A model generated the notes under the pieces. The model searched no databases and had not been told where the DNA came from. It saw only the letters and a program-made list of their open reading frames with translations. From Beijerinckiaceae bacterium RH AL1 (GTDB taxonomy: Bacteria; Pseudomonadota; Alphaproteobacteria; Rhizobiales; Beijerinckiaceae), in the NCBI GenBank assembly GCA_901457705.2, contig LR590083.2, positions 3,534,597-3,598,596 of the forward strand: a stretch of 64,000 bases of DNA, written 5' to 3'. Every line of letters starts with the position of its first letter. Position 1 is the stretch's first letter. The position numbers and the translations under genes were made by a program. Shown here in pieces: positions 26,609 to 38,973 of this stretch.

Positions 26609-28228
26609 ATGACCCCCGGGGGCGCCGATCAGGCGAACGAGCCGAGACGCGGCGACATCATCGCGCGCGTCCTCGAGAAGCTGCCGCTCGGCCTGGCGAT
26701 CCACGATCGCGCGGCGGGGACGAGCCTGTTCGCGAACGCTGCCGCGCATGCCTTCGCCAAGTCGCAGGAGGGCGACGGCGAGCATCGCGACGTCGAGGCC
26801 GTGCGCCACGTCGTCGAGGTCGCAGGACGCAGCTACGACGTCCTCTGCCTCACCGACATGACGGAGCGCCGCCGCGTCGAGGACGAGCTCGCCAAGCGCG
26901 CCTTCTTCGACGACCTGACCGGCCTGCCGAAGACCAACCTGATGCAGCAGACGGTCAACGCGATGATCGCCGAGGGCGCGCCGCCCTTCGCGCTATCGTT
27001 CATCGACGTCGACAACTTCAAGTTCATCAACGACTACTACGGCCACGGCGTCGGCGACCAGCTCCTGGTCAAGATCGCCAAGCGAATCTCGGAGAACTCG
27101 CGCAACACCGATCTGCTGGCGCGGGTCGGCGGCGACGAGTTCGTGCTGCTGACGGCGCCGCTCTCCACGCCGGACGAGGTCGGGCCCGAGGTCGAGCGAC
27201 TCTCCGCACGGTTCCGCGAGCCGTTCTTCATCGACGGGTTCGAGATCTTCGCCTCGGCCTCGATCGGCGTCAGCCTCTATCCCGCGCACGGGCAAAGCTA
27301 CGAGATCCTGCGCGCCGCCGCCGACAGCGCGATGTATCGCGTCAAGGAATCGGCGAAGGGCGGCATCCGCCTCTTCGATGCCAACCTCTCCGAGGCGGCG
27401 ACGGCCCGCATGGAGGTCGAGCAGCGCCTTCGCCTGGCGATCCGCGACCGCTCGTTCCTCTGCGCCTTCCAGCCGAAGGTGGACTTCCGCACCGACGAGA
27501 TCGTCGGTCTCGAGGTGCTGCTGCGCTGGCGCGACGAGAACGGGACGATCCGCGCGCCCGGCGACTTCATCAAGCTGGCGATCGAGCTCGGCCTGATGGA
27601 CGAGATCTCGATGATCCTGCTCGACCAGGTGGTCGAGCAGATCGACGAGATCAACGACGCCTTCGGCGCCAATGCCTCGATCAGCCTCAACGTGGCGGCG
27701 AGGCAGGCGACCGATCTCGCCTTCATGCAGACGCTCGTCGCGCGGCTGGTCCAGACGGGCTACCCCAGCCGCTTCGTCGTCGAGCTGACCGAGGAGGCCT
27801 TCCTCTCGAAGGGCGAGTTCCAGAGCCACATCCTACCGATGCTGCGCGAGCACGGCATCGGCGTGTCGATCGACGACTTCGGCGTCGGCTATTCCTCGCT
27901 GTCGATGCTCGCCGAGATCACGGCGGACGAGCTCAAGGTCGACCGCTCGTTCATCACCGGCATCCACGCCAAGCCGCGCAACCAGACGATTCTCAAGGTG
28001 ATCGAGCTGCTCGGCAGCGCGCTCGGGCTCCGGATCGTCGTCGAGGGCGTGGAGACCTACGAGGAGCTGGCCTACCTGCAAGCCGCGACCCGCATCACGG
28101 TCGCGCAGGGCTACTATTTCGCCAAGCCGATGTTCCTCACCGAGCCGTCGCGCCCGAGCACCGAGGCGCCGTCGCGCGGCGGCCGCAGCCAGCGCGGCAA
28201 TGCGCGCGGCAGCCACGGGCGCTACTGA
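26609..28228 (+). CDS. GGDEF-EAL cyclic-di-GMP protein
   Basis: 539 residues. Short PAS-like N-terminus (about 1-90), GGDEF domain with an intact GGDEF at 174-178 and the inhibitory I-site RNTD five residues before it, then an EAL domain (about 270-525) in which the signature is EVLLR (302-306) and the catalytic-site stretches ELTEEAF and IDDFGVGYSS are present. Both cyclase and phosphodiesterase activities look possible. No transmembrane segment, so cytoplasmic. It follows the HerA-like gene by 3 bases and is probably co-transcribed with it. Confidence 0.93.
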   Translation: MTPGGADQANEPRRGDIIARVLEKLPLGLAIHDRAAGTSLFANAAAHAFAKSQEGDGEHRDVEAVRHVVEVAGRSYDVLCLTDMTERRRVEDELAKRAFFDDLTGLPKTNLMQQTVNAMIAEGAPPFALSFIDVDNFKFINDYYGHGVGDQLLVKIAKRISENSRNTDLLARVGGDEFVLLTAPLSTPDEVGPEVERLSARFREPFFIDGFEIFASASIGVSLYPAHGQSYEILRAAADSAMYRVKESAKGGIRLFDANLSEAATARMEVEQRLRLAIRDRSFLCAFQPKVDFRTDEIVGLEVLLRWRDENGTIRAPGDFIKLAIELGLMDEISMILLDQVVEQIDEINDAFGANASISLNVAARQATDLAFMQTLVARLVQTGYPSRFVVELTEEAFLSKGEFQSHILPMLREHGIGVSIDDFGVGYSSLSMLAEITADELKVDRSFITGIHAKPRNQTILKVIELLGSALGLRIVVEGVETYEELAYLQAATRITVAQGYYFAKPMFLTEPSRPSTEAPSRGGRSQRGNARGSHGRY

Positions 28229-28242
28229 GCCGCCCCGTGTCC

Positions 28243-28282
28243 CAAAGAAAAAGGGCATCGAGCGGTCAAGCCGTGATGCCCT
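28243..28282 (-). terminator. Intrinsic terminator of the CheY-like gene
   Basis: Stem AGGGCATC (28252-28259) with GATGCCCT (28275-28282), 15-base loop. Read on the minus strand, it is followed by TTTTTCTTT, a good uridine tract. It lies between the convergent CheY-like and GGDEF-EAL genes. Confidence 0.8.
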
Positions 28283-28306
28283 GAAGAATTCTGGAGCGCG
28301 TCGGCC

Positions 28307-28699
28307 TTAAGCCGCGACGGCTGCGAAGATGGCGTCGATCTTGGCCTTCAGCGTCGCCGCATTAAACGGCTTGACGATGTAGTGGCTCACGCCGGCGCGG
28401 CGGGCGGCGACAACGTTGTCGGTCTTCGATTCCGCGGTCACCATGATGAACGGAATGTCCGACGCGCCGCGCATCTCGCGCACCTTCTGGAGCAGCTGGA
28501 AGCCGGTCATCGGCTCCATGTTCCAGTCCGAGATGATGAGGCCGTAGGACTTCTCGCGGATCTTGCGCAGGGCCTCCTCGCCGTTGGCGGCATCGTCGAC
28601 GTTCTCAAAACCGATTTGCTTCAAAAGATTGCGGATGATGCGAACCATCGTCTGGTAATCGTCGACGACCAGGATCGGCATCGATGTATCGGCAGTCAT
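28307..28699 (-). CDS. CheY-like single-domain response regulator
   Basis: 130 residues, receiver domain only. Acid pocket Asp13/Asp14 (LVVDDY), phosphoacceptor Asp58 (ISDWNMEPM), the conserved Thr in FIMVTAES and Lys in YIVKPF are present. It is closest to the CheY type (residues IRNLLKQIGF and LLQKVREM), which signals to the flagellar switch, but no che or fli genes are nearby, so it could act in another relay such as c-di-GMP control with the convergent GGDEF-EAL protein. ATG at 28699 with GGGAG upstream. Followed by an intrinsic terminator. Confidence 0.9.
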   Translation of the reverse strand: MTADTSMPILVVDDYQTMVRIIRNLLKQIGFENVDDAANGEEALRKIREKSYGLIISDWNMEPMTGFQLLQKVREMRGASDIPFIMVTAESKTDNVVAARRAGVSHYIVKPFNAATLKAKIDAIFAAVAA

Positions 28700-28870
28700 G
28701 GCTTGGCTCCCGTGGTCCATCGCCGGTCACGTGCACGACCGAGCCGCCCAAACGCGCCCCCGTCGTTCGTGACACTTAAGCGCCAACGCACTTGCGAATT
28801 CCTTAAGCCGATCGGTAAAAAATCCCCGCGACGACAACGCTGCGTCACCCGCGGGCCCCGCCTTGCCGAT

Positions 28871-29926
28871 ATGCTTGACGGGGGGTATCCGCCATTGCAG
28901 GGTCCGCCCGCTTCGCCGACCCCTGCTTCCCCAGCCACCCGGTTCGATTTGGCCGACAACGCACCAGCGCGGCGCTTCGTCGTCGCCATCGATCCCGAAA
29001 AGCCGCCGGTGGGGCTCGAGCATCCTGTGCTCGCGATCGGCAACTTCGACGGCATCCATCGCGGCCACAAGGCGGTCATCGCCCGCGCCAAGGCGCGGGC
29101 CGACGCGCTTGGATGCCCGTGCGCGGCCGTCACCTTCGAGCCGCATCCGAGCGACCATTTCGGCGGCCCCGGCACGATCTTCCGGCTCACCACCGCAGAC
29201 GACAAGGCGCGCCTCCTCGAGACGCTCGGCATCGACGGGATGGTGCTGCTTACCTTCGACAAGGCGATGGCGATGATGCCGGCCGAGACCTTCGTCGAGG
29301 ACATCCTCGTCCGCCGGCTCGGCGCCCGCGCGGTCGTCGCCGGCTACGACTTCCACTTCGGCAAGGCGCGCACCGGCACGCCGGCGTATCTCGAAGACGC
29401 GGGCCGGCGCCACGGCTTCGATGTCGAGATCGTGCCGAAGGTGGAGTCTGACGGCGACGGCCCGATCGTCGTGGCCTCCTCGACGGCAACGCGGCTGGCC
29501 CTCGAGGCGGGTGACATCGCGCGGGCCACGGCGCTGCTCGGCCACCCCTATGCGATCACCGGCGTCGTCGGCGGCGGCCAGAAGCTCGGCCGCACGCTCG
29601 GCTTCCCGACGGCGAACCTCGTCGCCGACCCAAGCTGTCGCCTGCGGCACGGCATCTATGCGGTGCGCGCGACGCTCGACGGCACGACCTACGACGGGGT
29701 GGCGAGCTGGGGCCGCCGACCGACCGTCGAGGTCGACGGCCTGCCGCTGCTCGAGGTCTTCCTGTTCGATTTCTCCGGCGACCTTTACGGCCGCACCATG
29801 CAGGTCGACTTCGTCGCCTTCCTGCGCGGCGAGGCGAAGTTCGACTCGCTCGAGGCGATGATCGCGCAGATGCACGCCGACGTCGACGACGCGATGGCGG
29901 CACTCGCCGCCGACCGGCCCGCGTAG
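28871..29926 (+). CDS. ribF: Bifunctional riboflavin kinase/FAD synthetase
   Basis: 351 residues. The N-terminal FMN adenylyltransferase domain has [10 protein letters not shown] and a later YDFHFGK; the C-terminal riboflavin kinase domain has [11 protein letters not shown] and [12 protein letters not shown]. It converts riboflavin to FMN and then FAD in the cytoplasm. It has an N-terminal tail of about 35 residues before the conserved core, rich in Pro/Ala, so the true start might be downstream; the ATG at 28871 has no strong ribosome-binding site. Divergent from the CheY-like gene, convergent with the OhrR-type gene (4-base gap). Confidence 0.94.
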   Translation: MLDGGYPPLQGPPASPTPASPATRFDLADNAPARRFVVAIDPEKPPVGLEHPVLAIGNFDGIHRGHKAVIARAKARADALGCPCAAVTFEPHPSDHFGGPGTIFRLTTADDKARLLETLGIDGMVLLTFDKAMAMMPAETFVEDILVRRLGARAVVAGYDFHFGKARTGTPAYLEDAGRRHGFDVEIVPKVESDGDGPIVVASSTATRLALEAGDIARATALLGHPYAITGVVGGGQKLGRTLGFPTANLVADPSCRLRHGIYAVRATLDGTTYDGVASWGRRPTVEVDGLPLLEVFLFDFSGDLYGRTMQVDFVAFLRGEAKFDSLEAMIAQMHADVDDAMAALAADRPA

Positions 29927-29930
29927 GAGC

Positions 29931-30398
29931 CTACTCGGCGCCGCCGAGCGTCGTGATCACGGCGTCGAGCTCGCCGCGCAGCTTGGCGATCTCCCGCTCG
30001 GTCATCTGCAGCTGGCGCACGATCTCGCAGCGGACGCCGAGCGCCCGCTCGCGCAGGGCCGCGCCCTCGGGCGTGAGCGAGATCTCGACCTCGCGCTCGT
30101 CCCGGAGCCGGCGCTTGCGCTGCACGAGACCCGAGGCCTCGAGCCGCTTGAGGACCGGCGTGAGAGTGCCCGAGTCGAGGTTCAGGCGCTCGCCGATCTC
30201 GCTCACCTTGAGCGCATCGGTGCGCCACAGCACGATCATGATGAGGTATTGCGGATAGGTCAGGCCGAGCCCCTCGAGGAGAGGGCGGTAGGCCTTCTTG
30301 ATCGCATGCGCCGCGGCATACAGCGCGAAGCAAAGCTGGTTGTCGAGATCGAGCGGATCGTCGAGCACAGTGTCGTCGGCCGCCAACTGGTCCATCAT
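29931..30398 (-). CDS. ohrR: MarR-family regulator, two-Cys OhrR type
   Basis: 155 residues. The redox cysteine Cys23 lies in DNQLCFALY, with the partner tyrosines Tyr37 and Tyr48 ([11 protein letters not shown]), and a second cysteine Cys124 in GVRCEIVRQ. This is the two-cysteine OhrR pattern that forms a disulfide upon organic hydroperoxide exposure and releases DNA. The winged helix is at about 62-105. The usual target gene ohr is not adjacent: gltD lies upstream on the same strand and ribF is convergent. Start at 30398 or 30395 (two adjacent ATGs). Confidence 0.83.
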   Translation of the reverse strand: MMDQLAADDTVLDDPLDLDNQLCFALYAAAHAIKKAYRPLLEGLGLTYPQYLIMIVLWRTDALKVSEIGERLNLDSGTLTPVLKRLEASGLVQRKRRLRDEREVEISLTPEGAALRERALGVRCEIVRQLQMTEREIAKLRGELDAVITTLGGAE

Positions 30399-30522
30399 GC
30401 CACCATGCCCAGCCGTGTCCGACTGGCTTGCGAGCGACCGCAAGATGACGGCCGGATGTGCCGACGCTACCGGGAAACGCCCGCAAATCCAATAGGCTCG
30501 CTCAGCCTAGGTCTATGGGGGG

Positions 30523-31944
<1,422 letters not shown>

Positions 31945-31996
31945 ACGTTCCTGCCCGCCCCAATGGCCTTCTGCGTGATGCCGTGACCGGCGCCCG

Positions 31997-34900
31997 TTAG
32001 GCGCCGACCGTCTCCAGGACCTGCGCCTCGGTCGTGGCGAGCTTTTCCATCGCCTGGCGATACTCGACCGGCATCACCTTCTTGAACTTCGCCTGCGAGA
32101 CACGCCAATCGTCGAGCAGGCCCTGCCCGAGCGTCGAGCCGGTATAGGCGACGTGCTTCTCGACGAGATGACGCAGCCGCGCGGCGTCGAACTTTGTCAG
32201 GTCGCCGACGATCTTCAGCTTGCCCTGCGCGAAGGCCTCACGCGTCTGGTGATACATCGCCTCGTGCTCGTGCTCGTCGTCGACGATCGGCTCGAGCTCG
32301 ACCATCGCCATGTTCGAGCGGCTCTCGAGCGTGTCGTCGGGGTCGTAGATGTAGGCGACGCCGCCCGACATGCCGGCCGCGACGTTGCGGCCGGTCTCGC
32401 CGAGCACGACGACGACGCCGCCGGTCATGTACTCGAGGCAATGGTCGCCGGTGCCCTCGACCACCGAGACGGCGCCCGAGTTGCGCACGCCGAAGCGCTC
32501 GCCGGCGACGCCGCGGAAGTAGGTCTCGCCGTCGGTGGCACCATAGAGCGCGGTGTTGCCCACGATGATCGACTTCTCCGGCACGATGCCGGAGCCGGGA
32601 TGCGGGCGCACCACGATGCGGCCGCCCGACAGGCCCTTGGCGACGTAGTCGTTCGCCTCGCCCTCGAGCTCGAGCGTCACGCCCTTGGCGAGGAACGCGC
32701 CGAAGCTCTGCCCGGCGGTGCCGGTCAGCTTGACGATGATCGTGTCGTCGGGCAGCCCCGTCTCGCCATGCGCGAGCGCGATCTTGCCGGACAGCATCGC
32801 GCCGGTCGTGCGGTCGACGTTGACGATCCTGTCCTCGATCACGACCTTCTCGCCGCGCTCGATCGCCGGCATGGCCTTCTCGATCAGCCGGCGGTCGAGC
32901 ACCTTCTCGAGCTTGTGGTCCTGGAACTGCGAATGGAAGATCGAGTCGCCCTCGGTCGCCTGCGGCTTCATGAACAGCTTCGAGAAGTCGAGGCCCTTGG
33001 CCTTCCAGTGCTCGACGACCTTGGCACGGTCGAGCATCTGCATCTGGCCGATCATCTCGTCGACCTTGCGGTAGCCCATCGCGGCCATCAGCTCGCGCAC
33101 TTCCTCCGCGACAAAGAAGAAGAAGTTGATGACGTGCTCGGGCGTGCCGACGAAGCGCTTGCGCAGCACAGGATCCTGCGTCGCGACGCCGACCGGGCAG
33201 GTGTTCAGGTGGCACTTGCGCATCATGATGCAGCCGGCGGCGATCAGCGGCGCGGTGGCGAAGCCGAACTCGTCGGCCCCGAGCAGCGCGCCGACGACGA
33301 CGTCGCGGCCGGTGCGCAGGCCGCCGTCGACCTGCACCGCGATGCGCGAGCGCAACCGGTTGAGCACCAACGTCTGGTGCGTCTCGGCAAGCCCGATCTC
33401 CCACGGGCTGCCGGCATACTTGATCGAGGTCAGCGGCGAGGCGCCGGTCCCGCCCTCGAAGCCGGAGATCGTGACGTGGTCGGCGCGCCCCTTGGAGACG
33501 CCCGCGGCGACGGTGCCGACGCCGATCTCTGAGACGAGCTTCACGGAGACCGCCGCGGCGGGGTTCACGTTCTTCAGGTCGTAGATGAGCTGCGCCAGAT
33601 CCTCGATCGAGTAGATGTCGTGGTGCGGCGGCGGCGAGATCAGGCCGACGCCCGGCGTCGAGTGCCGGACCTTGGCGATCACCGCATCGACCTTGTGGCC
33701 GGGCAGCTGGCCGCCCTCGCCGGGCTTCGCGCCCTGCGCCATCTTGATCTGCAGCATGTCGGCGTTGACAAGATACTCCGCCGTGACGCCGAAGCGGCCC
33801 GAGGCGACCTGCTTGATCGCCGAGCGCATGGAATCGCCGTTCGGCAGCGGCTTGAAGCGGTCGGACTCCTCGCCGCCCTCGCCGGTGTTCGACTTGCCGC
33901 CGATGCGGTTCATGGCGATCGCCAGCGTCGTGTGCGCCTCGCGCGAGATCGAGCCGAAGCTCATCGCGCCGGTCGCGAAGCGCTTCACGATGGCGACCGC
34001 GGGCTCGACCTCGTCGAGCGGCACGGGCTGGCGCCCATCCTCCTCGGCGGTCTTGATCCGGAACAGCCCGCGGATTGTCAGCAGCTGGTCGTCCTGCTCG
34101 TTGAGGAGCTTGGCGTAGGCGCGATACTTCTCGAGCGCGTTGGCGCCCTGCTCGCTGCGCACGGCATGCTGCAGCAGCGACACCGACTGCGCCGTCCACG
34201 AATGCGCCTCGCCGCGCACGCGCACCTGGTAGTTGCCGCCGACGTCGAGCGCCGACTTGTAGATCGGCGAGTCGCCGAACGCGTCGCGGTGGCGCGACGC
34301 GCTTTCCCGCGCGACCTCGGCGAGGCCGACGCCGCCGATGCGGCTCGCGGTGCCGGTGAAGTACTGCTTCACGAAGTCGTCGGCGAGGCCGACGGCGTCG
34401 AAGATCTGCGCGCCGCAATAGGACTGGTAGGTCGAGATGCCCATCTTGGACATGACCTTGAGCAGGCCCTTGCCGATCGCCTTGATGTACTGCGCGATCG
34501 CCTTCTCGGTGTTGATCGACTCCGGGAACGCCTTGCCCATCGAGGCCAGCGTCTCGAAGGCGAGGTACGGGTTGATCGCCTCGGCGCCGTAGCCGGCGAG
34601 CAGCGCGAAGTGATGCACCTCGCGCGCCTCGCCGGTCTCGACGACGAGACCGACCGACGTGCGCAGGCCGGTGCGGATCAGGTGATGATGCACCGCCGCC
34701 GTCGCCAGCAGCGCCGGGATCGGAATGCGGTCGGCACCGACGAGGCGATCCGACAGGATGATGATGTTGTAGCCGCCCGAGACCGCCTGGTCGGCGCGCG
34801 TGCAGAGGCGATCGAGCGCCGCCGCCATGCCTTCCGCGCCCGACTGCGAGGCGTAGGTCATGTCGAGCGTCTTGGTGTCGAAGGAATCCTCCATCGTCCC

Positions 34901-36781
34901 GATCGAGCGGATCTTCTCGAGATCCTCGTTGGTCAGGATCGGCTGGCGGACCTCGAGCCGCTTCTTCTTCGAGTTGCCCTTGTGATCGAGGATGTTCGGC
35001 CGCGGCCCGATGAACGACACGAGGCTCATTACGAGCTCCTCGCGGATCGGGTCGATCGGCGGGTTCGTCACCTGCGCGAAGTTCTGCTGGAAGTAGGTGT
35101 AGAGCAGCTTCGACTTCGACGAGATCGCCGAGATCGGCGTGTCCGTGCCCATCGAGCCCGTCGCCTCGGCGCCGGTCACCGCCATCGGGGCCATGAGGAG
35201 GTTCAGGTCCTCCTGCGTGTAGCCGAAGGCCTGCTGGCGATCGATCAGCGAGACGTCGCCGCGCGTGACGCGCGCCTCGACGCTGTTCAGCTCCTCGAGC
35301 TGCAGCTGCGTGCGGTCGACCCACTTCTTGTAGGGGTGGAGCGCCGCGATCTCCTTCTTGATGTCGGCATCGGAAATGATGCAGCCCTTCTCGAGGTCGA
35401 CGAGCAGCATCTTGCCCGGCTGCAGGCGCCACTTCTGGACGATGTCCTCCTCGGGGATCGGCAGCACGCCGGCCTCCGACGCCATGACGACGAGGCCGTC
35501 CTTGGTGACGAGGTAGCGCGCCGGCCGCAGGCCGTTGCGGTCGAGCGTCGCGCCGATCTGGCGGCCGTCGGTAAAGGCGACGGCGGCGGGGCCGTCCCAC
35601 GGCTCCATCATCGAGGCGTGGTACTCGTAGAAGCGCTTGCGATCCTCGTCCATCAGCGGGTTGCCGGCCCACGCCTCGGGGATGAGCATCATCATCGCGT
35701 GGGTCAGCGAGTAGCCGCCCATCACCAGGAACTCGAGCGCGTTGTCGAAGCAGGCGGTGTCCGACTGCCCCTCGTAGGAGATCGGCCACAGCTTCTCGAT
35801 GTCCTCGCCGAAGAGGTCGGACGAGACCGAGGCCTGGCGCGCCGCCATCCAGTTCACGTTGCCGCGCAGCGTGTTGATCTCGCCGTTGTGCGCGACGTAG
35901 CGATAGGGATGCGCGAGCTGCCAGGACGGGAAGGTGTTGGTCGAGAACCGCTGATGGACGAGCGCCAGCGCGGTCTTCATCCCGGGCTCGCGCAGATCGG
36001 CGAAATAGTCGCCGAGCTGGCCGGCGAGCAGCAGCCCCTTGTAGACGATCGTCCGCGACGACATCGACACGTTGTAGTAGCCGGCAAAGCGCGGGTCCTT
36101 GCAGGCGAAGACGGCGTTCGACATCTGCTTGCGCAGGATGAACAGCCGGCGCTCGAAGACGTCCTGGTCGGTGTGGGTCGGGCCGCGGCCGATGAACAGC
36201 TGCCGGGTGATCGGCTCGGTCGGCTTGACACTCTCGCCGAGCTTCGAGGGATCGACCGGCACGTCGCGCCAGCCGAGCAGGCGGAAGCCCTCGGCGGCGA
36301 TCGTCTCCTCGACGATGGCCTTGATGTCCTCGGCGGCGCCGGCGTCCTTCGGGATGAACATCACGCCGATGGCGTACTCGCCCGGCGCAGGCAGCTTGAA
36401 GCCGAGACGCTCCGCCTTCTCGGCGAAGAACTCGTGCGGGATCTGCAGCAGCATGCCGCAGCCGTCGCCGGCCTTCGGATCGGCGCCGACGGCGCCGCGA
36501 TGATCGAGGTTGAGCAGGATCTGCAGACCCTTCTCGACGATCTCGTGCGAGGCTTCGTTGTGCATGTTGGCGATGAAGCCGACGCCGCAGGAATCGTGCT
36601 CCTTCGACGGGTCGTAGAGCCCCTGGGCTTCCGGCACGCCGGGATCGCGATAGACGATGTCGCGGCGCACGGCCGGATCATGGGGCGCGCGCGCTTTCGG
36701 CGAGGCCGCGATCTTGCCGCGCGGTTCCGCGCGGCCGTCGTCGTTGATCCACGTGTGCTCGAGCGAGCCTTGAACCTTCAT
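31997..36781 (-). CDS. gltB: Glutamate synthase large subunit
   Basis: 1594 residues, slightly longer than typical because of a propeptide of about 64 residues. The class II amidotransferase nucleophile is Cys65 ([13 protein letters not shown]), exposed after processing. Then come the central domain, the FMN-binding synthase domain with the 3Fe-4S cysteines ([19 protein letters not shown]) and the C-terminal GXGXG beta-helix ([20 protein letters not shown]). The ATG at 36781 is used; the in-frame ATG 45 bases upstream has no support. It forms an operon with gltD. Divergent from proA. Confidence 0.98.
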   Translation of the reverse strand: MKVQGSLEHTWINDDGRAEPRGKIAASPKARAPHDPAVRRDIVYRDPGVPEAQGLYDPSKEHDSCGVGFIANMHNEASHEIVEKGLQILLNLDHRGAVGADPKAGDGCGMLLQIPHEFFAEKAERLGFKLPAPGEYAIGVMFIPKDAGAAEDIKAIVEETIAAEGFRLLGWRDVPVDPSKLGESVKPTEPITRQLFIGRGPTHTDQDVFERRLFILRKQMSNAVFACKDPRFAGYYNVSMSSRTIVYKGLLLAGQLGDYFADLREPGMKTALALVHQRFSTNTFPSWQLAHPYRYVAHNGEINTLRGNVNWMAARQASVSSDLFGEDIEKLWPISYEGQSDTACFDNALEFLVMGGYSLTHAMMMLIPEAWAGNPLMDEDRKRFYEYHASMMEPWDGPAAVAFTDGRQIGATLDRNGLRPARYLVTKDGLVVMASEAGVLPIPEEDIVQKWRLQPGKMLLVDLEKGCIISDADIKKEIAALHPYKKWVDRTQLQLEELNSVEARVTRGDVSLIDRQQAFGYTQEDLNLLMAPMAVTGAEATGSMGTDTPISAISSKSKLLYTYFQQNFAQVTNPPIDPIREELVMSLVSFIGPRPNILDHKGNSKKKRLEVRQPILTNEDLEKIRSIGTMEDSFDTKTLDMTYASQSGAEGMAAALDRLCTRADQAVSGGYNIIILSDRLVGADRIPIPALLATAAVHHHLIRTGLRTSVGLVVETGEAREVHHFALLAGYGAEAINPYLAFETLASMGKAFPESINTEKAIAQYIKAIGKGLLKVMSKMGISTYQSYCGAQIFDAVGLADDFVKQYFTGTASRIGGVGLAEVARESASRHRDAFGDSPIYKSALDVGGNYQVRVRGEAHSWTAQSVSLLQHAVRSEQGANALEKYRAYAKLLNEQDDQLLTIRGLFRIKTAEEDGRQPVPLDEVEPAVAIVKRFATGAMSFGSISREAHTTLAIAMNRIGGKSNTGEGGEESDRFKPLPNGDSMRSAIKQVASGRFGVTAEYLVNADMLQIKMAQGAKPGEGGQLPGHKVDAVIAKVRHSTPGVGLISPPPHHDIYSIEDLAQLIYDLKNVNPAAAVSVKLVSEIGVGTVAAGVSKGRADHVTISGFEGGTGASPLTSIKYAGSPWEIGLAETHQTLVLNRLRSRIAVQVDGGLRTGRDVVVGALLGADEFGFATAPLIAAGCIMMRKCHLNTCPVGVATQDPVLRKRFVGTPEHVINFFFFVAEEVRELMAAMGYRKVDEMIGQMQMLDRAKVVEHWKAKGLDFSKLFMKPQATEGDSIFHSQFQDHKLEKVLDRRLIEKAMPAIERGEKVVIEDRIVNVDRTTGAMLSGKIALAHGETGLPDDTIIVKLTGTAGQSFGAFLAKGVTLELEGEANDYVAKGLSGGRIVVRPHPGSGIVPEKSIIVGNTALYGATDGETYFRGVAGERFGVRNSGAVSVVEGTGDHCLEYMTGGVVVVLGETGRNVAAGMSGGVAYIYDPDDTLESRSNMAMVELEPIVDDEHEHEAMYHQTREAFAQGKLKIVGDLTKFDAARLRHLVEKHVAYTGSTLGQGLLDDWRVSQAKFKKVMPVEYRQAMEKLATTEAQVLETVGA

Positions 36782-37009
36782 CCGTCTACCCCAACCCGGC
36801 GCAAAACGCAGCGAGAGCGAAGACAAAGATTGGTCAGCAATCCTGTCCTATCTCGGCGACGTTTGGCAGAAACGGCTTGACCTTACAAGCGGTCTAAGGA
36901 GCCGCTTTGCAAGCATGGTGCCGATCAGATGCGAGCCGCCCGCGCAAGTCAACACGGGCCGGCGTAAAGCGGCTTGCGGCGCAGGCCCCCTGCGGCGATA
37001 AGAGCGCCC

Positions 37010-38296
37010 ATGGAACCGCTGAAAGTCGTCGCCGGCGTCGACACCGACCTGCAGGTGGTGATGAACGCCCTCGGCCGCGACGCGCGTGCCGCGGCGCGCC
37101 AGCTCGCGCTCGCGTCGGACGCAGCCCGGTCGCAGGCGCTGCGGGTCGCCGCGGCCACCGTGCGCGAGCGCGCAGCCGACATCCTGAAGGCCAACGCGCG
37201 CGACGTCGCCGAGGCGCGCCAGCGCGGCACCACCCCGGCCTTCATCGATCGCCTCGTGCTCGACGAGGGGCGCATCGAGGCCGTGGCCCGCGGCCTCGAT
37301 GCGATCGCCGCCCTGCCCGACCCCATCGATCGCGTGCTCGACACGTTCAAGCGGCCGAACGGTCTCGTCATCGAGCGCGTCTCCGTGCCGCTCGGCGTCA
37401 TCGGCATCATCTACGAGAGCCGCCCGGCGGTGACGGCCGATGCCGGCGCGCTTTGCCTCAAGTCCGGCAATGCCGCGATCCTGCGCGGCGGCTCGGAGAG
37501 CTTCCATTCCGCCAGCCTGATCCACGCCTGCCTCGTCGAGGGCCTGCGGACGGCCGGCTTGCCGGAGGCGGCGATCACGCTGGTGCCGGTCCGCGACCGT
37601 GCCGCCGTCGGCATGATGCTGTCGGGCCTCGACGGCGCCATCGACATCATCGTGCCGCGTGGCGGCCGCAGCCTGGTCGAACGCGTTCAGTCCGAGGCGC
37701 GCGTGCCGGTCTTCGCGCATCTCGAAGGCGTCAACCACGTCTACGTCGAGAAAACCGCGCAGCGCACCAAGGCGATGGCGATCGTCCGCAACGCCAAGCT
37801 TCGCCGGACCTCGGTCTGCGGCGCCGCCGAGACGCTGCTTGTCGACCGCGCCTCGCCGCTGCACCGCGACCTCGTGATGATGATGCTCGACGCAGGCTGC
37901 GAGATCCGCGGCGACGCCGCCACCGCGCGCATCGACCCGCGGGTCGTGCCGGCGACCAAGGCCGACTGGTCCGCCGAGTATCTCGACGCGATCCTCGCCG
38001 TGAAGCTCGTCGACGGCGTCGACGAGGCGATCGCCCATATCGAGCGCTACGGCACCCGCCACACCGACTGCATCGTCACCGAGAGCCAAAGCGCTGCCGA
38101 TACGTTCCTGCGCGTGGTCGACAGCGCGATCGTGATGCACAACGCCTCCACTCAGTTCGCCGACGGCGGCGAGTTCGGCTTCGGCGGCGAGATCGGCATC
38201 GCGACGGGTCGCCTCCACGCGCGCGGCCCTGTCGGCGTCGAGCAGCTCGCCACCTTCAAGTACCGAGTGCACGGCAACGGCCAGATCCGACCCTGA
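37010..38296 (+). CDS. proA: Glutamate-5-semialdehyde dehydrogenase
   Basis: 428 residues. Reduces gamma-glutamyl phosphate to glutamate semialdehyde in proline synthesis. The catalytic cysteine is in [13 protein letters not shown] and the phosphate-binding/NADP region includes [14 protein letters not shown] and RGGSE. ATG at 37010. proB is not upstream here (gltB is divergent), whereas obg-proB-proA-nadD is the common order in Hyphomicrobiales. Followed by nadD after 46 bases. Confidence 0.97.
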   Translation: MEPLKVVAGVDTDLQVVMNALGRDARAAARQLALASDAARSQALRVAAATVRERAADILKANARDVAEARQRGTTPAFIDRLVLDEGRIEAVARGLDAIAALPDPIDRVLDTFKRPNGLVIERVSVPLGVIGIIYESRPAVTADAGALCLKSGNAAILRGGSESFHSASLIHACLVEGLRTAGLPEAAITLVPVRDRAAVGMMLSGLDGAIDIIVPRGGRSLVERVQSEARVPVFAHLEGVNHVYVEKTAQRTKAMAIVRNAKLRRTSVCGAAETLLVDRASPLHRDLVMMMLDAGCEIRGDAATARIDPRVVPATKADWSAEYLDAILAVKLVDGVDEAIAHIERYGTRHTDCIVTESQSAADTFLRVVDSAIVMHNASTQFADGGEFGFGGEIGIATGRLHARGPVGVEQLATFKYRVHGNGQIRP

Positions 38297-38342
38297 GCCG
38301 TTAGGCGCGACTGCGTCGAAGGGCTTCGCCGGCCTGCCGCCG

Positions 38343-38936
38343 GTGGCCCGCGGCCAGCGCATCGGCCTCTTCGGCGGCAGCTTCAATCCGCCGCACGAGG
38401 GGCACCGCGCCGCGAGCCTGATCGCGCTTCGTCGGCTCGGGCTCGATTGGGTGTGGTGGCTCGTCTCGCCCGGCAATCCTTTGAAGGACACGAGCGGCCT
38501 GCCGTCCGTCGAGGCGCGCATCGCCGCCGCCTGCGTCGCCGCCGCGCATCCGCGCATTGTCGTCTCGGGCTACGAGCAGACGCTCGGCTCGCCCTTCACC
38601 TGCGACACGGTCGCGGTGCTGCGCCGGCGCCTGCCGGACGTGCATTTCGTGCTGCTGATGGGCGCGGATTCCTTCGCAACCCTGCACCTTTGGAAGCGCT
38701 GGCGGCTCATCGTCGACACCATGCCGATCGGCGTCGTCGACCGCCCGGGATCGACGCTGCGCGCCGCCCAGGGCCATGCTGCCGCCGCGCTCATCGGCCG
38801 TCGGCTCGACGAGATCGACGCCATGCGGCTCCCCACCTCGCCGCCGCCGGCCTACGTGATCCTCCATGACAAGCGCTCGTCGCTATCCTCGACCGCGCTG
38901 CGCGAGGGCGAGGCGACGAACGGCGAGGATCGATAG
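38343..38936 (+). CDS. nadD: Nicotinate-nucleotide adenylyltransferase
   Basis: 197 residues. Transfers AMP from ATP to nicotinate mononucleotide in NAD synthesis. The nucleotide-binding motif GLFGGSFNPPHEGH is at the N-terminus and the ISSTxxR-type motif appears as SSLSSTALRE near the C-terminus; LLMGADSF is also typical. GTG start at 38343. In relatives rsfS and rlmH usually follow; here a tautomerase gene follows instead, so the cluster has been rearranged. Confidence 0.95.
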   Translation: MARGQRIGLFGGSFNPPHEGHRAASLIALRRLGLDWVWWLVSPGNPLKDTSGLPSVEARIAAACVAAAHPRIVVSGYEQTLGSPFTCDTVAVLRRRLPDVHFVLLMGADSFATLHLWKRWRLIVDTMPIGVVDRPGSTLRAAQGHAAAALIGRRLDEIDAMRLPTSPPPAYVILHDKRSSLSSTALREGEATNGEDR

Positions 38937-38973
38937 GCCTCGCGAGACCTATTTAAGGGCGCAGGAGGTCCTG

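Noticed and set aside
28700-28870. CtrA box upstream of the CheY-like gene
   Set aside because: Two TTAAG half-sites occur but the spacing is far from 7 bases, so no full site.
32238-36880. Long open frames (over 1000 codons, both strands) overlapping gltB
   Set aside because: They are shadows of gltB: Arg/Ala/Asp-rich with no conserved motifs, while gltB has all its catalytic signatures.
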